Part shown: in pieces, positions 22,420 through 34,080 of the stretch
How the letters are laid out: every line of letters begins with the position of its first letter
Numbering within the stretch: the stretch's first letter is position 1
DNA from: Gnetum montanum
Lineage: Eukaryota; Streptophyta; Gnetopsida; Gnetales; Gnetaceae
Reading direction: 5' to 3'
Assembly (NCBI GenBank): GCA_015680685.1
Contig: MNCI01026324.1
Span: forward strand, 62,001 to 126,000
DNA length: 64,000 bases
Made by a program: the position numbers and the translations under genes
The notes under the pieces: generated by a model
Seen by the model: the letters and a program-made list of their open reading frames with translations, nothing else
Told to the model about the DNA's origin: nothing
The model's database searches: none

Positions 22420-24776
22420 AATAGCGAGTTAAATGTTTACAACTCTCGCAGTGTTACGTTGCTGCGGTTGAGTAAGGAGTTCCCCTTGCATTGTTGGAGC
22501 AGGTTGTATGGGAACTACAAGTGGAAGAGATGCGGATGGAGTTGGAGGATGGGATGAATGTGGAATATCTCTCGAAGGAGAAGGAGTCCTCCTAAAGTAC
22601 TCCTGAACTTGGTAGTGACGTTGGGGAGTTGTGTGACCCATAGAGTCACTCGGAGAAACCGGTTGCTGCACATAATAGCCATAAGGATCAGGTTACTGGT
22701 AAGGGTATTGTTGTGTCGGTGGTGGCATCCCCCATGACTGTGGGTATTGCCATTGCTGATGTTGTCCGATGGGTTGTGGTGGAGTTCCACTTGGATAGTA
22801 TGTTAATGGTTGGTGGAACTACCTTGGGTTACCTTGAGGATAAGGTAACCTTCAGGGTGTTTGCCATTGGTTGAGTCTTGGGTTAAGCACATACACCCCA
22901 GACTCCTGCAGATGTGAGATGATTAGACAACATCCCTTAGGATGGTCATATTGGCAGATCTCACATCCACTATCATCGTCTGTGTCTGAATCCACAACTT
23001 CATCAGAGATAGTAAATTTCCCCTTACCCTTGTTATGTGCAGGGCTTGAGTTTCTCCGCTTTGTCTTACCTTTGTCACTACTTCATTCCTCCTTAGACTC
23101 TTCTACAATTTTCAAGACACTTTCAAGTCTAGAGTCTAAGGAATCCCACAATTGATCCACCTTAGCTAATACTTCTATTATTAGCTTTTGGATTGGCAAG
23201 GTTTTTCTGTTCACCAACTCTTCAAGTGGTGACTCATCCTCCTCATCACAAAATTTCACTCCCTTCTTTCGAAGGGGGGGATCACGATTGTATTCTTCCA
23301 TACTCTCTCTTTTTTGTAACTCATCTTCTTCTTCTGCTACTTACTCCAACAAGCAATGAACTTCATGGGCTCTAAGTTCTGATAGTCTCCCTTGGGCATA
23401 AGTCCTAAAGATTCTTCTAGTTTCATGCCTTAGCCCATCTACAATGTGGCGAAGTTGGTCCCGTTGTGTGTAACCATGGCCCGGGCAATGGTGTAACAAT
23501 GCGTAGTAGCGGCCCATGGCAGCATCCAAGGGTTCATGATTACCTTGCTTCCATCCTTGGATCTACTTACAAAAACTAGACACTCTAGAGTACGTTTGAT
23601 ACTTATTGTTGAAGAGTTCTAACATCGTACTCCACCTCCTGATGATTTCCAGCTCTAAGGACCAATACCAACTCTCTACTTCCTTAATGAGTGTCCTGGG
23701 AAAAAACTTAAGTTTCTTTCACTCGTTTTCTATGTTTTGCAAGGCACAGGCATTGTGGAATGCCTGTAAATGATATTGCAAATTTGAGTTGTATCCCCCT
23801 TCAAAGCGTGGGATATTGTTCATGTCTAAACATTTGATCCGACTATCTCTTTGATGCCTTGTTGGAATTCTTACAGCCTCCATTATATTGAGCATACTTT
23901 GGGTGGCAAGTAGGGGCTCATCATGATCATCTCTTTCATGATGCCTGTGATGTCTTTGTTGTTCCCTACTTTCCCTTCATTCATGCCCTTGTCCTCTCTC
24001 TTGACTCTCTCGTCAAGGTCTCTCATTTTGCCTACCTCTAGCCTCATCATTATGCTCATGATGGCTACACCTAGATGTGGAAGGAGAGGATGAGTGATGT
24101 GATGACGGGAAAGAGGAAGGAGAACCATCGCCATGATGATGTTTCTTGCCTTTTCTTCAGCTACTATGGCCCCGATCGTGATGACGATCAAAGTGCCCGT
24201 CCTTATCATGAGTTGTTGTTCCCTCTATGAATAGTTGGCATTCACGGGGATTAGAACCAGTGTTATGTATCATTAAGCATAGGTTCTGATGCCATGGATC
24301 CTCACCATTGTTAGAATGGAAACATCATTTGATAGAGAACCCATTATAATGGGTTCATCATCTCCTATTTCACTAAGGACGTGTGGGACCCCTTTGCCCT
24401 TCATCAGTGTATGTTGGCTCTCCTGCCATGAGTCCCTGATATGTTGTGCTTCTGTGGGATGATAATCCCTTATGTCAAAGTCTTCTGCAACATATTCAGC
24501 ATATAATTCTATCATGCCAATCTGTGCCAAAGCACGGAGGAGCATGTTAGGGACTGATCGATCTGGAGGTAACACAATGTTACTTTGCAAGTCTCTCCAT
24601 CACAGCTGTTCATCTTGATGGAGGATAAAGGTAAAGTTTCAAATATACTCATCAGGATGAGTATAGACTATCTGGTATTGTTGAGGACTTGGCAGATTTT
24701 GATTATGTGTTTTTGACTGCTGACTGTTTCCTGTATTATCCCTAAGTGATGAGTTTCTTTTGTTAGAAGAAGACAT
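22420..24776 (-). pseudogene. Element A gag, decayed
   Basis: The start at 24776 (MSSSNKRNSS) is supported by similar N-termini in B (31544) and C (27706). An N-terminal block (24273-24590: 'VLPPDRSVPNMLLRALAQIG') is followed by an Arg/His/Asp-rich linker (about 23900-24200) and the gag core (about 23540-23850). Next come 'GHGYTQRDQLRHIVDGLRHE' (about 23440-23500), a charged coiled-coil-like stretch (23083-23301) and the zinc-knuckle variant C-x2-C-x3-H-x4-C near 22905-22985. The end is Pro/Gln-rich (22429-22790). Several stops and frame changes interrupt it. Gag would form the virus-like particle. Confidence 0.75.
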
Positions 24777-24873
24777 TTTTATCTATCTTGGTGTGCAAAT
24801 TAACCGTTATATAAATTTTTGTTTAATTAACCCGAAGGTTCATTTAGGCTCCCAACGATGTGAGTGATATCCT

Positions 24874-24920
24874 ATGTTCTACTTAGTGCACAAATACTTA
24901 GTCCCCAGCAACAGAGCCAA
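24874..24920 (-). promoter_or_regulatory. Element A primer-binding site (tRNA-Asp type)
   Basis: Directly after the 5' LTR end (CATCA), minus strand, T then TGGCTCTGTTGCTGGGGA. It matches 15 of 18 positions of TGGCGCCGTTGCCGGGGA, the complement of the plant tRNA-Asp 3' end used by many Tat/Athila-type elements. Confidence 0.8.
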
Positions 24921-25770
24921 TGATGAGTGGGGAGGTACCCCTACACTCAACCATACGAATGCGAGCGTAGCACGCGTGATCCGATCAAACTCCGCAGACT
25001 AAGTGCCTACATGCCTCATGAAACACTAAGGGTTAATCATTCGTTGTCTTCCTAGACTTACGTGTAGTTATCAGGGTGTATGGTTAAGTAAGTCCAAGGT
25101 ATATGATTTTTATGTCTTTTTATGTTTTATCTCCTATGCTAACAAGGTGAAGGGTAGAGAGACTAATTACTAACTTAACTAATGAACTAAGTCTAATTTA
25201 ACCTAGCGTCAGCATCCATTCCCACTTACCATACACACCTTGAACCGATGCAACCTTGGCTACCAAATGCTAATCGTTGCTGGGATCACCAAGCGTAACG
25301 CACGTGCTCGAAGTGGTCGTACTGAGGCACTTAACTAGGAGAGAAGGGTTGAGAGAGAAAGTAGCAAATAACTAATAAAGCATGTAAATAATAGGTAATA
25401 AATAACAATAATAAAATCCTAATTAGCCTATTCCATGTATTGCAAGGTTTATCCACGAAGCTCGTCTTTATTGTCGTACACAAACTTGTGTTCAGGTACA
25501 ATGTCTGCTCAAATAAAGATCCATTCACTTTGGGACTCCTACTGCGGGCACATGGAAAATATTCTATCTCTGGAGTGGTTAATCTGCTAGAGTTTCACTA
25601 TTGTCTATCCTAGGATCTGAAAACAAGGGAGAGTTGCCTCTTATTTATGGATATGATGGCTCACCGTGATATCGCGTACACGATATTGCAGGGGAAGACG
25701 TGATATCGTGAGGGATGCGATATCGCGATGGACACGATATCACGGCCCATGCGATATCGCGTCCCATCAG
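24921..25770 (-). repeat. Element A 5' LTR (right copy)
   Basis: 850 bp, TGATGGGACGCG... to ...CCACTCATCA in element orientation. U3 holds five GATATC palindromes plus one variant (25664-25765), then CATAAATA (25641-25648), where B has TATAAATA. A single change has therefore weakened the TATA box in both LTRs of A. Confidence 0.9.
25664..25765 (-). promoter_or_regulatory. GATATC palindrome array in U3 of element A
   Basis: Words GCGATATCGC, CACGATATCACG and GTGATATC are spaced about 10-25 bp apart, immediately upstream of the TATA-like box in element orientation. Copy number differs from the left LTR (one) and from both B LTRs. Confidence 0.75.
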
Positions 25771-25775
25771 TTGTG

Positions 25776-27706
25776 GTGTCAAACCTTCCTATGTTGTTGG
25801 CAGTGACATATGGTGGAAGGAAGTATGAGAATATTGAAGATATGATGGAGGATGAAAGATGTGAGGTGGTGATCCTTCAAAAGATGTTGCGGGTTGATGA
25901 TATTTGGGAGAGTGGTAGGAGTGATTTGAGGTAGAGAAAGTAGAACCAATTGGAGAAATAGGTTGTTGAACATAATATCCATATGGGTCCATCTAGTAGT
26001 ATGGGTAGTGCTGATTTGATGATGGCCTCCCCCACGAATGTGGGTTTTGCCACTACGGTTGATAGTAGTTTTGAGGCTGATAAGAAGTGCCACTAGGATA
26101 CTATGGCTGGTTGTAGGACTGTTGATAGTTACCTTGTAAGAAAGGTAATTTCCTAGGCATTTTCTTTTGTACAAACTTTGGATTCAAAGTAAAAGCCCAA
26201 TACTCATGTAGATGTAACATGATTGGACAATAGCCCTTTGTTTGGTCATATAGGCAGATGTCACATCCATCTTCCTCTTCTATAGTTGAGTCTATAACCT
26301 CTTCTCCTTTAGCCATGTTTTCTTTTTGCTGATAAGTGTTCCTTCCTATTTCTTGGTTCTTTTTCCTCCTCTTGTTTTGATCACTTGATTCTTTCTATGT
26401 TACTCTTTCTTCTATGGTTTTCACATAAGTTGTAACTTTGTTGTTTATCAACTCCTACATCTTATCTATCCTTGCTTCAAGTTCATTGATAGACTTTTGT
26501 ATTAGCAAGGTTTGTGAAATCACCTCATTAAGAGCTACCTCTTTTTCCTCATCATAGATATGAATCCTTTTCTCTTGAATAATTGGGTCCTAGTTATATT
26601 CCTCTACATTCTCTTGTTTACATAGCTCTCCCTCTTCCTTTTCCACCTACTTGATTAGCCTTTGTATCTGATGGGATTTTAGTTTGTATAATCAACCTTG
26701 GGCACAAATCCCAAGGGTCTCCCTCATTTGATTACAAAGCTTATCTATGATGTGGAAAAGCTAATCTTTTTGAGAGAAATCATGGCTTGGACATCTATGT
26801 AGTAGTGAATAGTATCTATCCAAGGCCACATCCAAGGATTCATGTTGTTCTTGCTTCCATCCTTGGATTTGTTTTCTTAGGTATGACACTCTTGCATAGG
26901 TTTGGTATTTTTCATTGAAAAACTCTAACATTATGGACCACTAATGGATTGAATTTGGTTTCAATGATCTATACCAACTTTCAACTTCATCTATTAGTGT
27001 CCTAGGAAAGAGCTTAAGCTTTTGTCACTCACTCTCGATGTTCTACAAGATGCAGGCATCATGAAGGCTTGTAAGTGATGTTGTGGATTAGAATTATAGC
27101 CTTCCCTAAATTTAGAAATGTTTTCCATATCAAGTTGTTTGATGCAACTATCCCTTTAATGTACCTCCCTAATCTATTTCATGCCCCTAGTAGCCAATAG
27201 GGATTCATCAGCATTAGATATGTCATGGTGATAATCTCTATTTCCATTTGTCTGATTGCGTTGATCTTGTCTATGCTCACTTTCATGTCTTTCATCTTGT
27301 CCTTGGTTTTATTTCTATCTTTATCTTGATCCCATAGTGAATCTCTATCTCTATACCTATGTTCATCTTCATTATAATTAAATGTTGAAGAGGAAGAAAA
27401 AGACGAGGAATTGGAAGAATCGTGATGGCTCCTATATCATCCCCCATAGTCCATTGATCCATCTTTTCTAGGTTTAGAGAAGTTCTTACACCTTGAGGCC
27501 CTCCTTGTTCTAAGACTTTTTCCATCTCCTATAGGATTGTCTATACTAGTTGAACATAGTCCTTGCATGTAGTATGGGTCAAAATGAGCATAGGAAATCC
27601 CTGCTTGAGGTTGTTCACTCCAACTCTCTTTAGTATAGATCCTACCATTTCTCCTATGGGTGTTATCATCATGTAATGCAATCTTGGTCCTATGTGAAGA
27701 AGACAT
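25776..27706 (-). pseudogene. Element C gag, decayed
   Basis: The start at 27706 (MSSSHRTKIA) matches the A and B gag starts. Open pieces at 27437-27733, 26101-26316 and 25779-26174 are homologous to A and B gag in order. The zinc-binding variant 'CDICLYDQTKGYC' (about 26245-26285) has Q where B has the knuckle histidine. The 'DPYGYYVQQPISP' segment (about 25960-25992) matches B 33630-33655. Element A is inserted right after this point. Confidence 0.7.
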
Positions 27707-27838
27707 GGTTTTACTTGATAATATGCACGACATAAAATATTAATATTTTCTAAAAGATAGATCATTAATACATTTATAGTGATTGTGTATAATATAACTA
27801 ATCTAGATAACTAGCATCATCCTCGACAATGATGTCAA

Positions 27839-28707
27839 TGATGAGCAATGGGTACCCCCTACGACCAACGATATGAATTACAAGTGTTCATGCACAATCT
27901 AGTTGAATTTTGTGGATGTGACTAGTGTGACATCTATATTGTTAAGCATTGATCATAAGATGCTATCTTCCCACTTGGAATAGTGGTAGCTTTGTCATGT
28001 ATGGTTTAGTCCAAAGTGAGGCATATGATTATTGATGTTATTTTGGCCTTATGCTACTCCTAACAATGATAAAGAAATCAATTGTCTAATCTAATTAACA
28101 ATGAAAAGTAAATTCTAAACTAGCCTACGAGTGATGAGTATCCATCCCCAACTTGCCATACACATCCTAAACCCATGTATCCACTATTGGGATTACCAAG
28201 CACTACATTATTGGGCAAACCAAGTAATAACACTGTTGGAATTATCAAGAAAATACGTGTTTACGCTGGAAACTAGTCATGCTCATTTTGCCAATTGATA
28301 AACTTGAGTGAAACATAAATATTAACTAAGTACATTAAAAGTAAATTACATGGAAAGTAAATCTAATTTAAGTCAAAGTGCTGCAATGAATAAGAATCAA
28401 TCGTGATCTTATTATCATTCATGGAATGTGTCCAGGTACATTGCCACTTGAATAAAACGCCATACAACTGACTTAGATCCACATTGCGGGCACTCATTGA
28501 CTGTTCTCTAAGACTATGGAATAAAACTACAAGAGCTCAACTACTCTATTGACAAAAGAATTCTAAATACATGGTGGGAGTACATGTATTTATAGGTGAA
28601 AATGCATCTCATGATATTGGATGGTCGATATTAAAACTTGTGTCATGATATCGAGGATTTGATATTAGAGCTTCAATATTGAGGCCTATGAAAAATACGA
28701 TTCATCA
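27839..28707 (-). repeat. Element C 5' LTR (right copy)
   Basis: 869 bp, TGATGAGCAATGG... to ...GATTCATCA on the plus strand, homologous to 15334-16201. GATATC words near 28613-28685 are partly changed to GATATT or AATATT, consistent with C-to-T decay. The decayed PBS lies just left of it (27820-27838). Confidence 0.88.
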
Positions 28708-28712
28708 ATAAG

Positions 28713-28939
28713 CTTAGCTCAGATGCTCGTCATCATACTTTGAGGCCTTTGTCCCTTCGATGATAAACCAACTTTTAAGGTAGGTGAAGAATTTGACCAT
28801 GACATCCAATGGGTAACACTTCATTATTAATATTTAAACTTAGAGAGAAGCTTATTAAGTAGCCACATTAGTAAATAACTAGTTACCTCAAATCATGAAT
28901 CTTTCATAGAAGTTAAGTCAAAATTTGGAATGGTTATTT
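28713..28939. other. Spacer between element C and the LINE remnant
   Basis: No gene or repeat recognised. Confidence 0.4.
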
Positions 28940-30260
28940 CAAGATTTCATGCAGTCTTCTAAAGATTCTCAAAAAGGTTTTTCCCAAGTTACTTTGTATA
29001 TTATTATTTTTCCTAAGAAAAAGGGTGGTTTAGGTCTTTTAAATTCTCTCAAATTGGAGCTTACTTTGGTGGCAAAGTGATTGTTTTGACATTTGGATGC
29101 TTCTAACATTATTGGAACTCTTCCTCAGCTAAGGCTACAATAAGTGTTTTTCAAAAAAAGGAAAAAAAAAATCATTTGGGATAGGTACCTATTTTTCTAA
29201 TTGGATTCTTTCTCCTCATATGATTATCATTCCTGGATCTCATGACTTCAAAAGCATTTGGAGGGCTTGGTAGGTATTACATAATTATATAGATTGGACT
29301 AATGTCAAGATCAATTCTACTCATCTTTCTAAACTTTGTCTATTGTGGTTACCTCTTTCACCTACTCCTCTTGCTATTATGAATTCTTGAGTGGCTACTT
29401 ATTGGTTTTAGAAAGGAGTGATTTCTCTTAATTGTCTACATCTTGCCTACCAATGGATTTCTTGAGTATCTACATCCATGCATCGTTGTTTTTATCAAAT
29501 ATATAAATTTATTTATAGTTGGTTGCTTTGGTGCAAAGTATTGTTTTTATGGCCTTTGTTGGAGTAATGGATTGAAACTTTTGCCTTATAAGTTGCATGT
29601 TCATTGCAACAAGTTTTAGCACAAACAAGAATTAGAACAATTTTGCATGTCAACCCTGAAGTGAATATCGAAACTTCTTGCTCTACCCAAAATTCAATAG
29701 TTTCTTTGGTGTCTTCTTCACTAGGGTTTACCTATTAGCAAACATCTTAGAATTGATACTTCTATTTCCCTTTGTGTGGAGCTATAGATGATTCTGCTCA
29801 TGTCTTTTGGCAATGTTCTTTGGCTTAGCACACTTGGATCTAGGCACGCAAAGTTTTTCCAGATTATTAACTATCTTAAGATGATGTCTATTTTTTTGGC
29901 CTTTTGCCTATTACTTCCATGAATTTTAGATTTTTTAGGAATGTTATCAATATCATTTTTCAAAAAATAGAATATTCAAATATTTTTCATCTCTCTATTG
30001 CAAAGAAATCATAGATCTTCCGCTTTGTCCATTTTCAAATTATATCCCAAGCTCCAAAGTTTCAATTAGAGATTAATTAGTTGATTCATTTTTGCGGTTT
30101 AGATTTATGAATGATAAAGGATCTAATGCAAGTAACTTTATTCAACATAATTCTATACAAGGGAGCTCTTCTTTTTAATTTTGGTTGTCATCTTTTTCTT
30201 CATTCTACCTGGACTACTAAAGTTTGTCTTTGATGAGAAGTGAATTTTTGAAAGGGTGCT
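28940..30260 (+). pseudogene. LINE (L1-type) ORF2 3' remnant
   Basis: In shifting frames, 'FPKKKGGLGLLNSLKLE' near 29008-29060 matches the 'PKxxGGLGL' block that follows the RT in plant LINE ORF2. 'FPLCGAIDDSAHVFWQC' near 29770-29820 is the zf-RVT zinc-binding pattern (C-x2-C ... H-x3-C, first Cys replaced). Many stops and frame changes show it is inactive. The RT domain is not in the window. Tail-like sequence continues to about 30450. Confidence 0.65.
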
Positions 30261-30475
30261 TCTTCTTTTTTCCTTTGTTTTTGCTTGATTATAAGGATGA
30301 ATTTCTAAGTAGGCATCCCCAAATCTATTGAGTCCTTCCTTTCATGTTATTTCTATCTCTTCTATTAGATGCTACATGATATTTTTAACCTTTTCTATCT
30401 AATTTGTTAAATGCAACATGTGTATTTTTTGCTCTATTTTGAATAATAAAACTTTTTTTAAGGGTTTGACACCCC

Positions 30476-30533
30476 TTCCTCTCCCTCTCCCTCTCCCTCT
30501 CCTTCTCCCACCTCCCCCCATCACCACTCCCCC
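30476..30533. repeat. CCCTCT simple repeat
   Basis: Polypyrimidine tract with repeated CCCTCT units. Confidence 0.9.
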
Positions 30534-30643
30534 ACCTTGACGTGATAATAGAACATAGTAGTACATCAAGTGCAAGTTGAACTCATAACTTATTGGTTGT
30601 GAATTAACAAGCATCATAATTCAATTAAATTCTCATTATCATG

Positions 30644-31200
30644 TGATGGGACGCGATATCGCATCCCTCACAATATCGCGTACGTGATATCGCATCCTCC
30701 CCTGCGATATCGCGTACGCGATATCGCGGTGCGCTGTCATATCTATAAATAAGAGGTGGTTCTCCCTTGTTTCATCATCCTAGGCTAGAAGTAGGAAAAC
30801 TCTGGCAGATTGATCACTCTAAAGATAGAATATTTTTCATGTGCCCGCAGTAGGAGTCCCCAAGTGAACGGATCTTTATTCAAGCAACATTGTACCTGAA
30901 CGCAAGTTGTGTATGGCAATAAAGACGAGCTTTGTGGATAAACCTTGCAGTGCATGGAATAGGATTCTATTACATGTTATTTATTACCTGTAGTAGCGTA
31001 GAATGAGTATGACTTGATTATGAGCATTTAAAAATGTGTACGTATAATCAAGGAATAGATGCTCATCGCGATTAGATTCTCTCTCACCCTTATCTCCTAG
31101 TAACGCGGATGAGTACGACTTGATTACGAGCATTTAAGGATGTGTACGGATAATCAAGAAATAGATGCTCATCACGCTTAGGCTAGTTAAGTGCCTCAGT
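30644..31200 (+). repeat. Element B 5' LTR, interrupted by gap
   Basis: It starts TGATGGGACGCG and matches the 3' LTR from 36792 on. GATATC array 30653-30737, TATAAATA 30744-30751, with conserved 'ATAAATAAGAGG' downstream. Two hairpin-forming units of about 66 bp lie at 31004-31070 and 31108-31173. Sequence is lost in N from 31201. Confidence 0.92.
30653..30751 (+). promoter_or_regulatory. GATATC palindrome array and TATA box, element B 5' LTR
   Basis: Four GATATC words and one AATATC, mostly inside GCGATATCGC(G), followed by CTATAAATAAG. This is the probable pol II promoter of the element. Confidence 0.75.
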
Positions 31201-31448
31201 NNNNNNNNNNNNNNNNNNNNNNNNNNNNNNNNNNNNNNNNNNNNNNNNNNNNNNNNNNNNNNNNNNNNNNNNNNNNNNNNNNNNNNNNNNNNNNNNNNNN
31301 NNNNNNNNNNNNNNNNNNNNNNNNNNNNNNNNNNNNNNNNNNNNNNNNNNNNNNNNNNNNNNNNNNNNNNNNNNNNNNNNNNNNNNNNNNNNNNNNNNNN
31401 NNNNNNNNNNNNNNNNNNNNNNNNNNNNNNNNNNNNNNNNNNNNNNNN
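31201..31448. other. Assembly gap (248 N)
   Basis: Comparison with the 3' LTR (401 bp after the same GCCTCAGT) and with the region after the LTR in element A (47 bp) predicts about 448 bp here, so the N count is not the real length. Confidence 0.95.
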
Positions 31449-31543
31449 AGGATATCACTCACATCGTTGGGAGCCTAAACGAACCTTCAGGTTAATTAAT
31501 TAAATAAGAATTTATATAATGGTGAAATTGCATACCGATAAAA

Positions 31544-33235
31544 ATGAATTCTTCTCACAAAAGTAATTCCCCACCTAGGACTAATACTAGAGACAGTTGG
31601 TAACATACAACACATAACCAAAATCAACCAAGTCCTAAACAATACAAGATAGTCTATACTCATCCTGATGAGTATATTTCAGACTTTACCTTTATCCTCT
31701 ATCAAGACGAACAACTGTGATGGAGAGATCTACAAGGTAACATCGTGTTACCCTCAGATCGATCAGTCCCTAACATGCTCTTCCCTGCTTTGGCACAGAT
31801 TAGCATGATAGAATTATTTGCTGAACATGTTGTTGAAAACTTTGATACAAGGGATTATCATCCCATAGATGCACAACGTATGAGGGACTTAAGGCAGGAG
31901 AGCCAACATACACTGTTGAAGGGTAAGGTCCCGCACATCCTTAGCGAAATAGGAGACAAGGAACCCCTTATAATAGGTTCTTTAGCAAATGATGTTCCTC
32001 CTCCTAACGATGGTGAGGAGGTAAGGTATTAGAACCTACGCTCAACGATACATAACACTGGTTCTGATCCCCATGAACGCCAACTGTTCACGGAAGGAAC
32101 AACAACTCATCCTAAGGACGGGCACTTAGATCGTCATAACAATCGAGGCTGAAGCAGTCGAAGAGAAGGTAAGAAAAATTGCCATGGTGATGGCTCCCCT
32201 TCTTCTTCTCCTTCATCTCACGACTCATCCTTTCCTTCCACATCTGGGCGCAGCCACCGCGAACATAACGGTGAGGATAGGGGTAGACAAGAAGAGAGAC
32301 CTCGACGGGAAGGTCAAGAGAGAGGACAAGGGTAAGGACGTAGGGAGAGTAGGGAACAACGCAGACATCACAGGCATCATGAAAGAGATGATCATGATGA
32401 GCCCCTACTCGTAACTCGAAGTATGCTTGACATAACGGAGGCTATTAGGATTCCAACAAGGCACCAAAAGGATAGTTGGATCAAGTGTTTAGACATGAAC
32501 AATATCCCACATTTTGAAGGGGGATACAATGCTGATCTAAAGCATCATTTATAGGCATTCCATGATGCCTATGCCTTGCAGAATATAGAAAATGAGTGGC
32601 AAAAACTTAAATTGTTCCCAAGGACACTCACTAAAGAAGTAGAGAGTTGGTACCAGTCCTTAGAACTAGAAACCATCAGGAGGTGGAGTACGATGCTAGA
32701 CCTCTTCAACGATAAATATTAGACGTACACCAGAGTGTCCAATTTGCGTAAGCAGATCCAAGGCTGGAAACAAGGTACTTATGAACCCTTGGATGCTGCC
32801 ATGGCCCGCTACTACACATTGTTACATCGTTGCCCAGGCCATGGGTACACTCAACGAGATCAACTTTGCCACATCGTGGATGGTCTAAGGCATGAAATGA
32901 GAAGAACCCTTGGGACTTATGCCCAAGGGAGACTATCACAACTTAGAGCCCATGAAGTACATCACTTGTTGGAACAAGTAGCAAACGAAGAATGTGAGCT
33001 ACGTAAGAGGGAAAGTGTAGAAGAATACAACCGCGATCCCTCCCTTCGAAAGAAGGGAGTGAAATTTTGTGATGAGGAGGATGAGTCACGACTCAAAGAG
33101 TTGGTGAACCGGAAAACCTTGCCGATCCAAAAATTAACAACCGAGGTATCAGCCAAGATGGACCAATTGTGGGATTCTTTAGACTCCAGACTTGAAAGTG
33201 TTTTGAAAATTGTAGAAGAGTCTAAGGATGAATGA
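31544..33235 (+). pseudogene. Element B gag, slightly decayed
   Basis: Start ATG 31544 (MNSSHKSNSP). The open block 31745-32032 includes 'LPSDRSVPNMLFPALAQI'. A Ser/Arg/His-rich segment follows (32180-32400), then the retrotransposon gag core: 'IPHFEGGYNADLKHHL', 'AFHDAYALQNIENEWQKLKL' and 'EVESWYQSLE' (about 32505-32670). The longest clean stretch, 32735-33235, has 'PGHGYTQRDQLCHIVDGLRH' and a charged, probably coiled C-terminal part. Stops include TAG for CAG near 32550 and 32720, and TGA for CGA near 31711. This is the best-preserved gag in the window; the protein would coat the element RNA. Confidence 0.82.
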
Positions 33236-34080
33236 AGTAGTGACAAAGGTAAGACAAAGCGGAGAAATTCAAGCCCTGCACATAACAAGGGTAAGGGGAA
33301 AATTCTTATCTCTGATGAGGCTGTGGACTCTGACACAGACGATGATGGTGGATGTCAGATCTGCCAATATGACCATCCTAAGGGATGTTTTCCAGTTATC
33401 TCACATCTACAGGAGTCTGGGGTGTACGCGCTAAATCCAAGACTCAACCAACGACAAACACCCCGAAGGTTACCTTATCCACAAGGTAACCCAAGGTAGT
33501 TCCACCAACCACTAACGTACTATCCAAGTGGAACTCCACCATAGCCCATCGGACAGCATCAACAGTGGCAATACCCACAGTCATGGGGGATGCCACTGCC
33601 AACACAACAGTACCCTTACTGACAGCCCGATCCTTATGGTTATTATGTGCAGCAGTTGGTTTCTCTAGGTGACTCTATGGGTCACACAACTCCCCAACGT
33701 CACTACCAAGTTCGGGAGTACTTCAGGAGGACTCCTTCTTCTCCGGGAGGCATCTCACACTCATCCCATCCTCCAACTCCATTCGCACCTCTTCCACCTA
33801 TAGTTCCCATACAACCTGCTCCAACAATGCAAGGGGAACTCCCTACTCAACCGCAGCAACGTAACGCTGCGAGAGCTGTAAATATTCAACCTGGTGCTAG
33901 TTCTTACAACTATACAAAGAAAAGGCCATTCTTCAGAACCAGAAGCGTAGACAAACTCTCGCAACAACAAGTGGTTAAGCACATGTACATGCCTCCACCA
34001 TCTAACACTTCGGAGCACCCTTCAGTCCAAAAGAACTATACGCATACAATTATGTTAACACCTACCATAACCGATTAGAT
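33236..34080 (+). pseudogene. Element B gag C-terminus: zinc knuckle variant and Pro/Gln-rich linker
   Basis: After a stop at 33233, 'GGCQICQYDHPKGCF' (about 33350-33395) gives C-x2-C-x3-H-x3-C, a contracted form of the retroviral C-x2-C-x4-H-x4-C knuckle. A linker follows, rich in P, Q, S and T (33647-34078), with 'YGYYVQQLVSLGDSMGHTTP'. Copies in A and C have the same order. Confidence 0.7.

Larger units (their letters stand above)
18667..25770 (-). mobile_element. Element A: gag-protease LTR element nested in C
   Basis: A complete LTR element of 7104 bp on the minus strand, flanked by a perfect target duplication GTTGT (18662-18666 and 25771-25775). Ends are TGATG...CATCA. The PBS just inside the right LTR reads TGGCTCTGTTGCTGGGGA, close to the tRNA-Asp PBS. 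Internal order is gag, a Pro/Gln-rich linker, protease, then about 2.1 kb of non-coding tail. RT, RNase H and integrase are absent and no space remains for them, so it is non-autonomous. It belongs to the same family as element B, in opposite orientation. Confidence 0.92.
15334..28707 (-). mobile_element. Element C: gypsy-type LTR element, interrupted by element A
   Basis: It has two related LTRs of about 868 bp with TGATG...CATCA ends, flanked by a perfect 5-bp target duplication ATAAG (15329-15333 and 28708-28712). Reading direction is minus: the 5' LTR is the right copy. Just inside it a PBS region 'TGACATCATTGTCGAGGA' differs from the tRNA-Asp PBS TGGCGCCGTTGCCGGGGA only by G-to-A and C-to-T changes. 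Gag remnants lie at 25776-27706; no RT or integrase was found. Element A sits inside it with its own target duplication. Without A, element C is about 6.3 kb. LTR decay shows it is older than A. Confidence 0.88.

Noticed and set aside
31165-31503. Open frames crossing 31201-31448
   Set aside because: Mostly N; the real sequence there is LTR and PBS.
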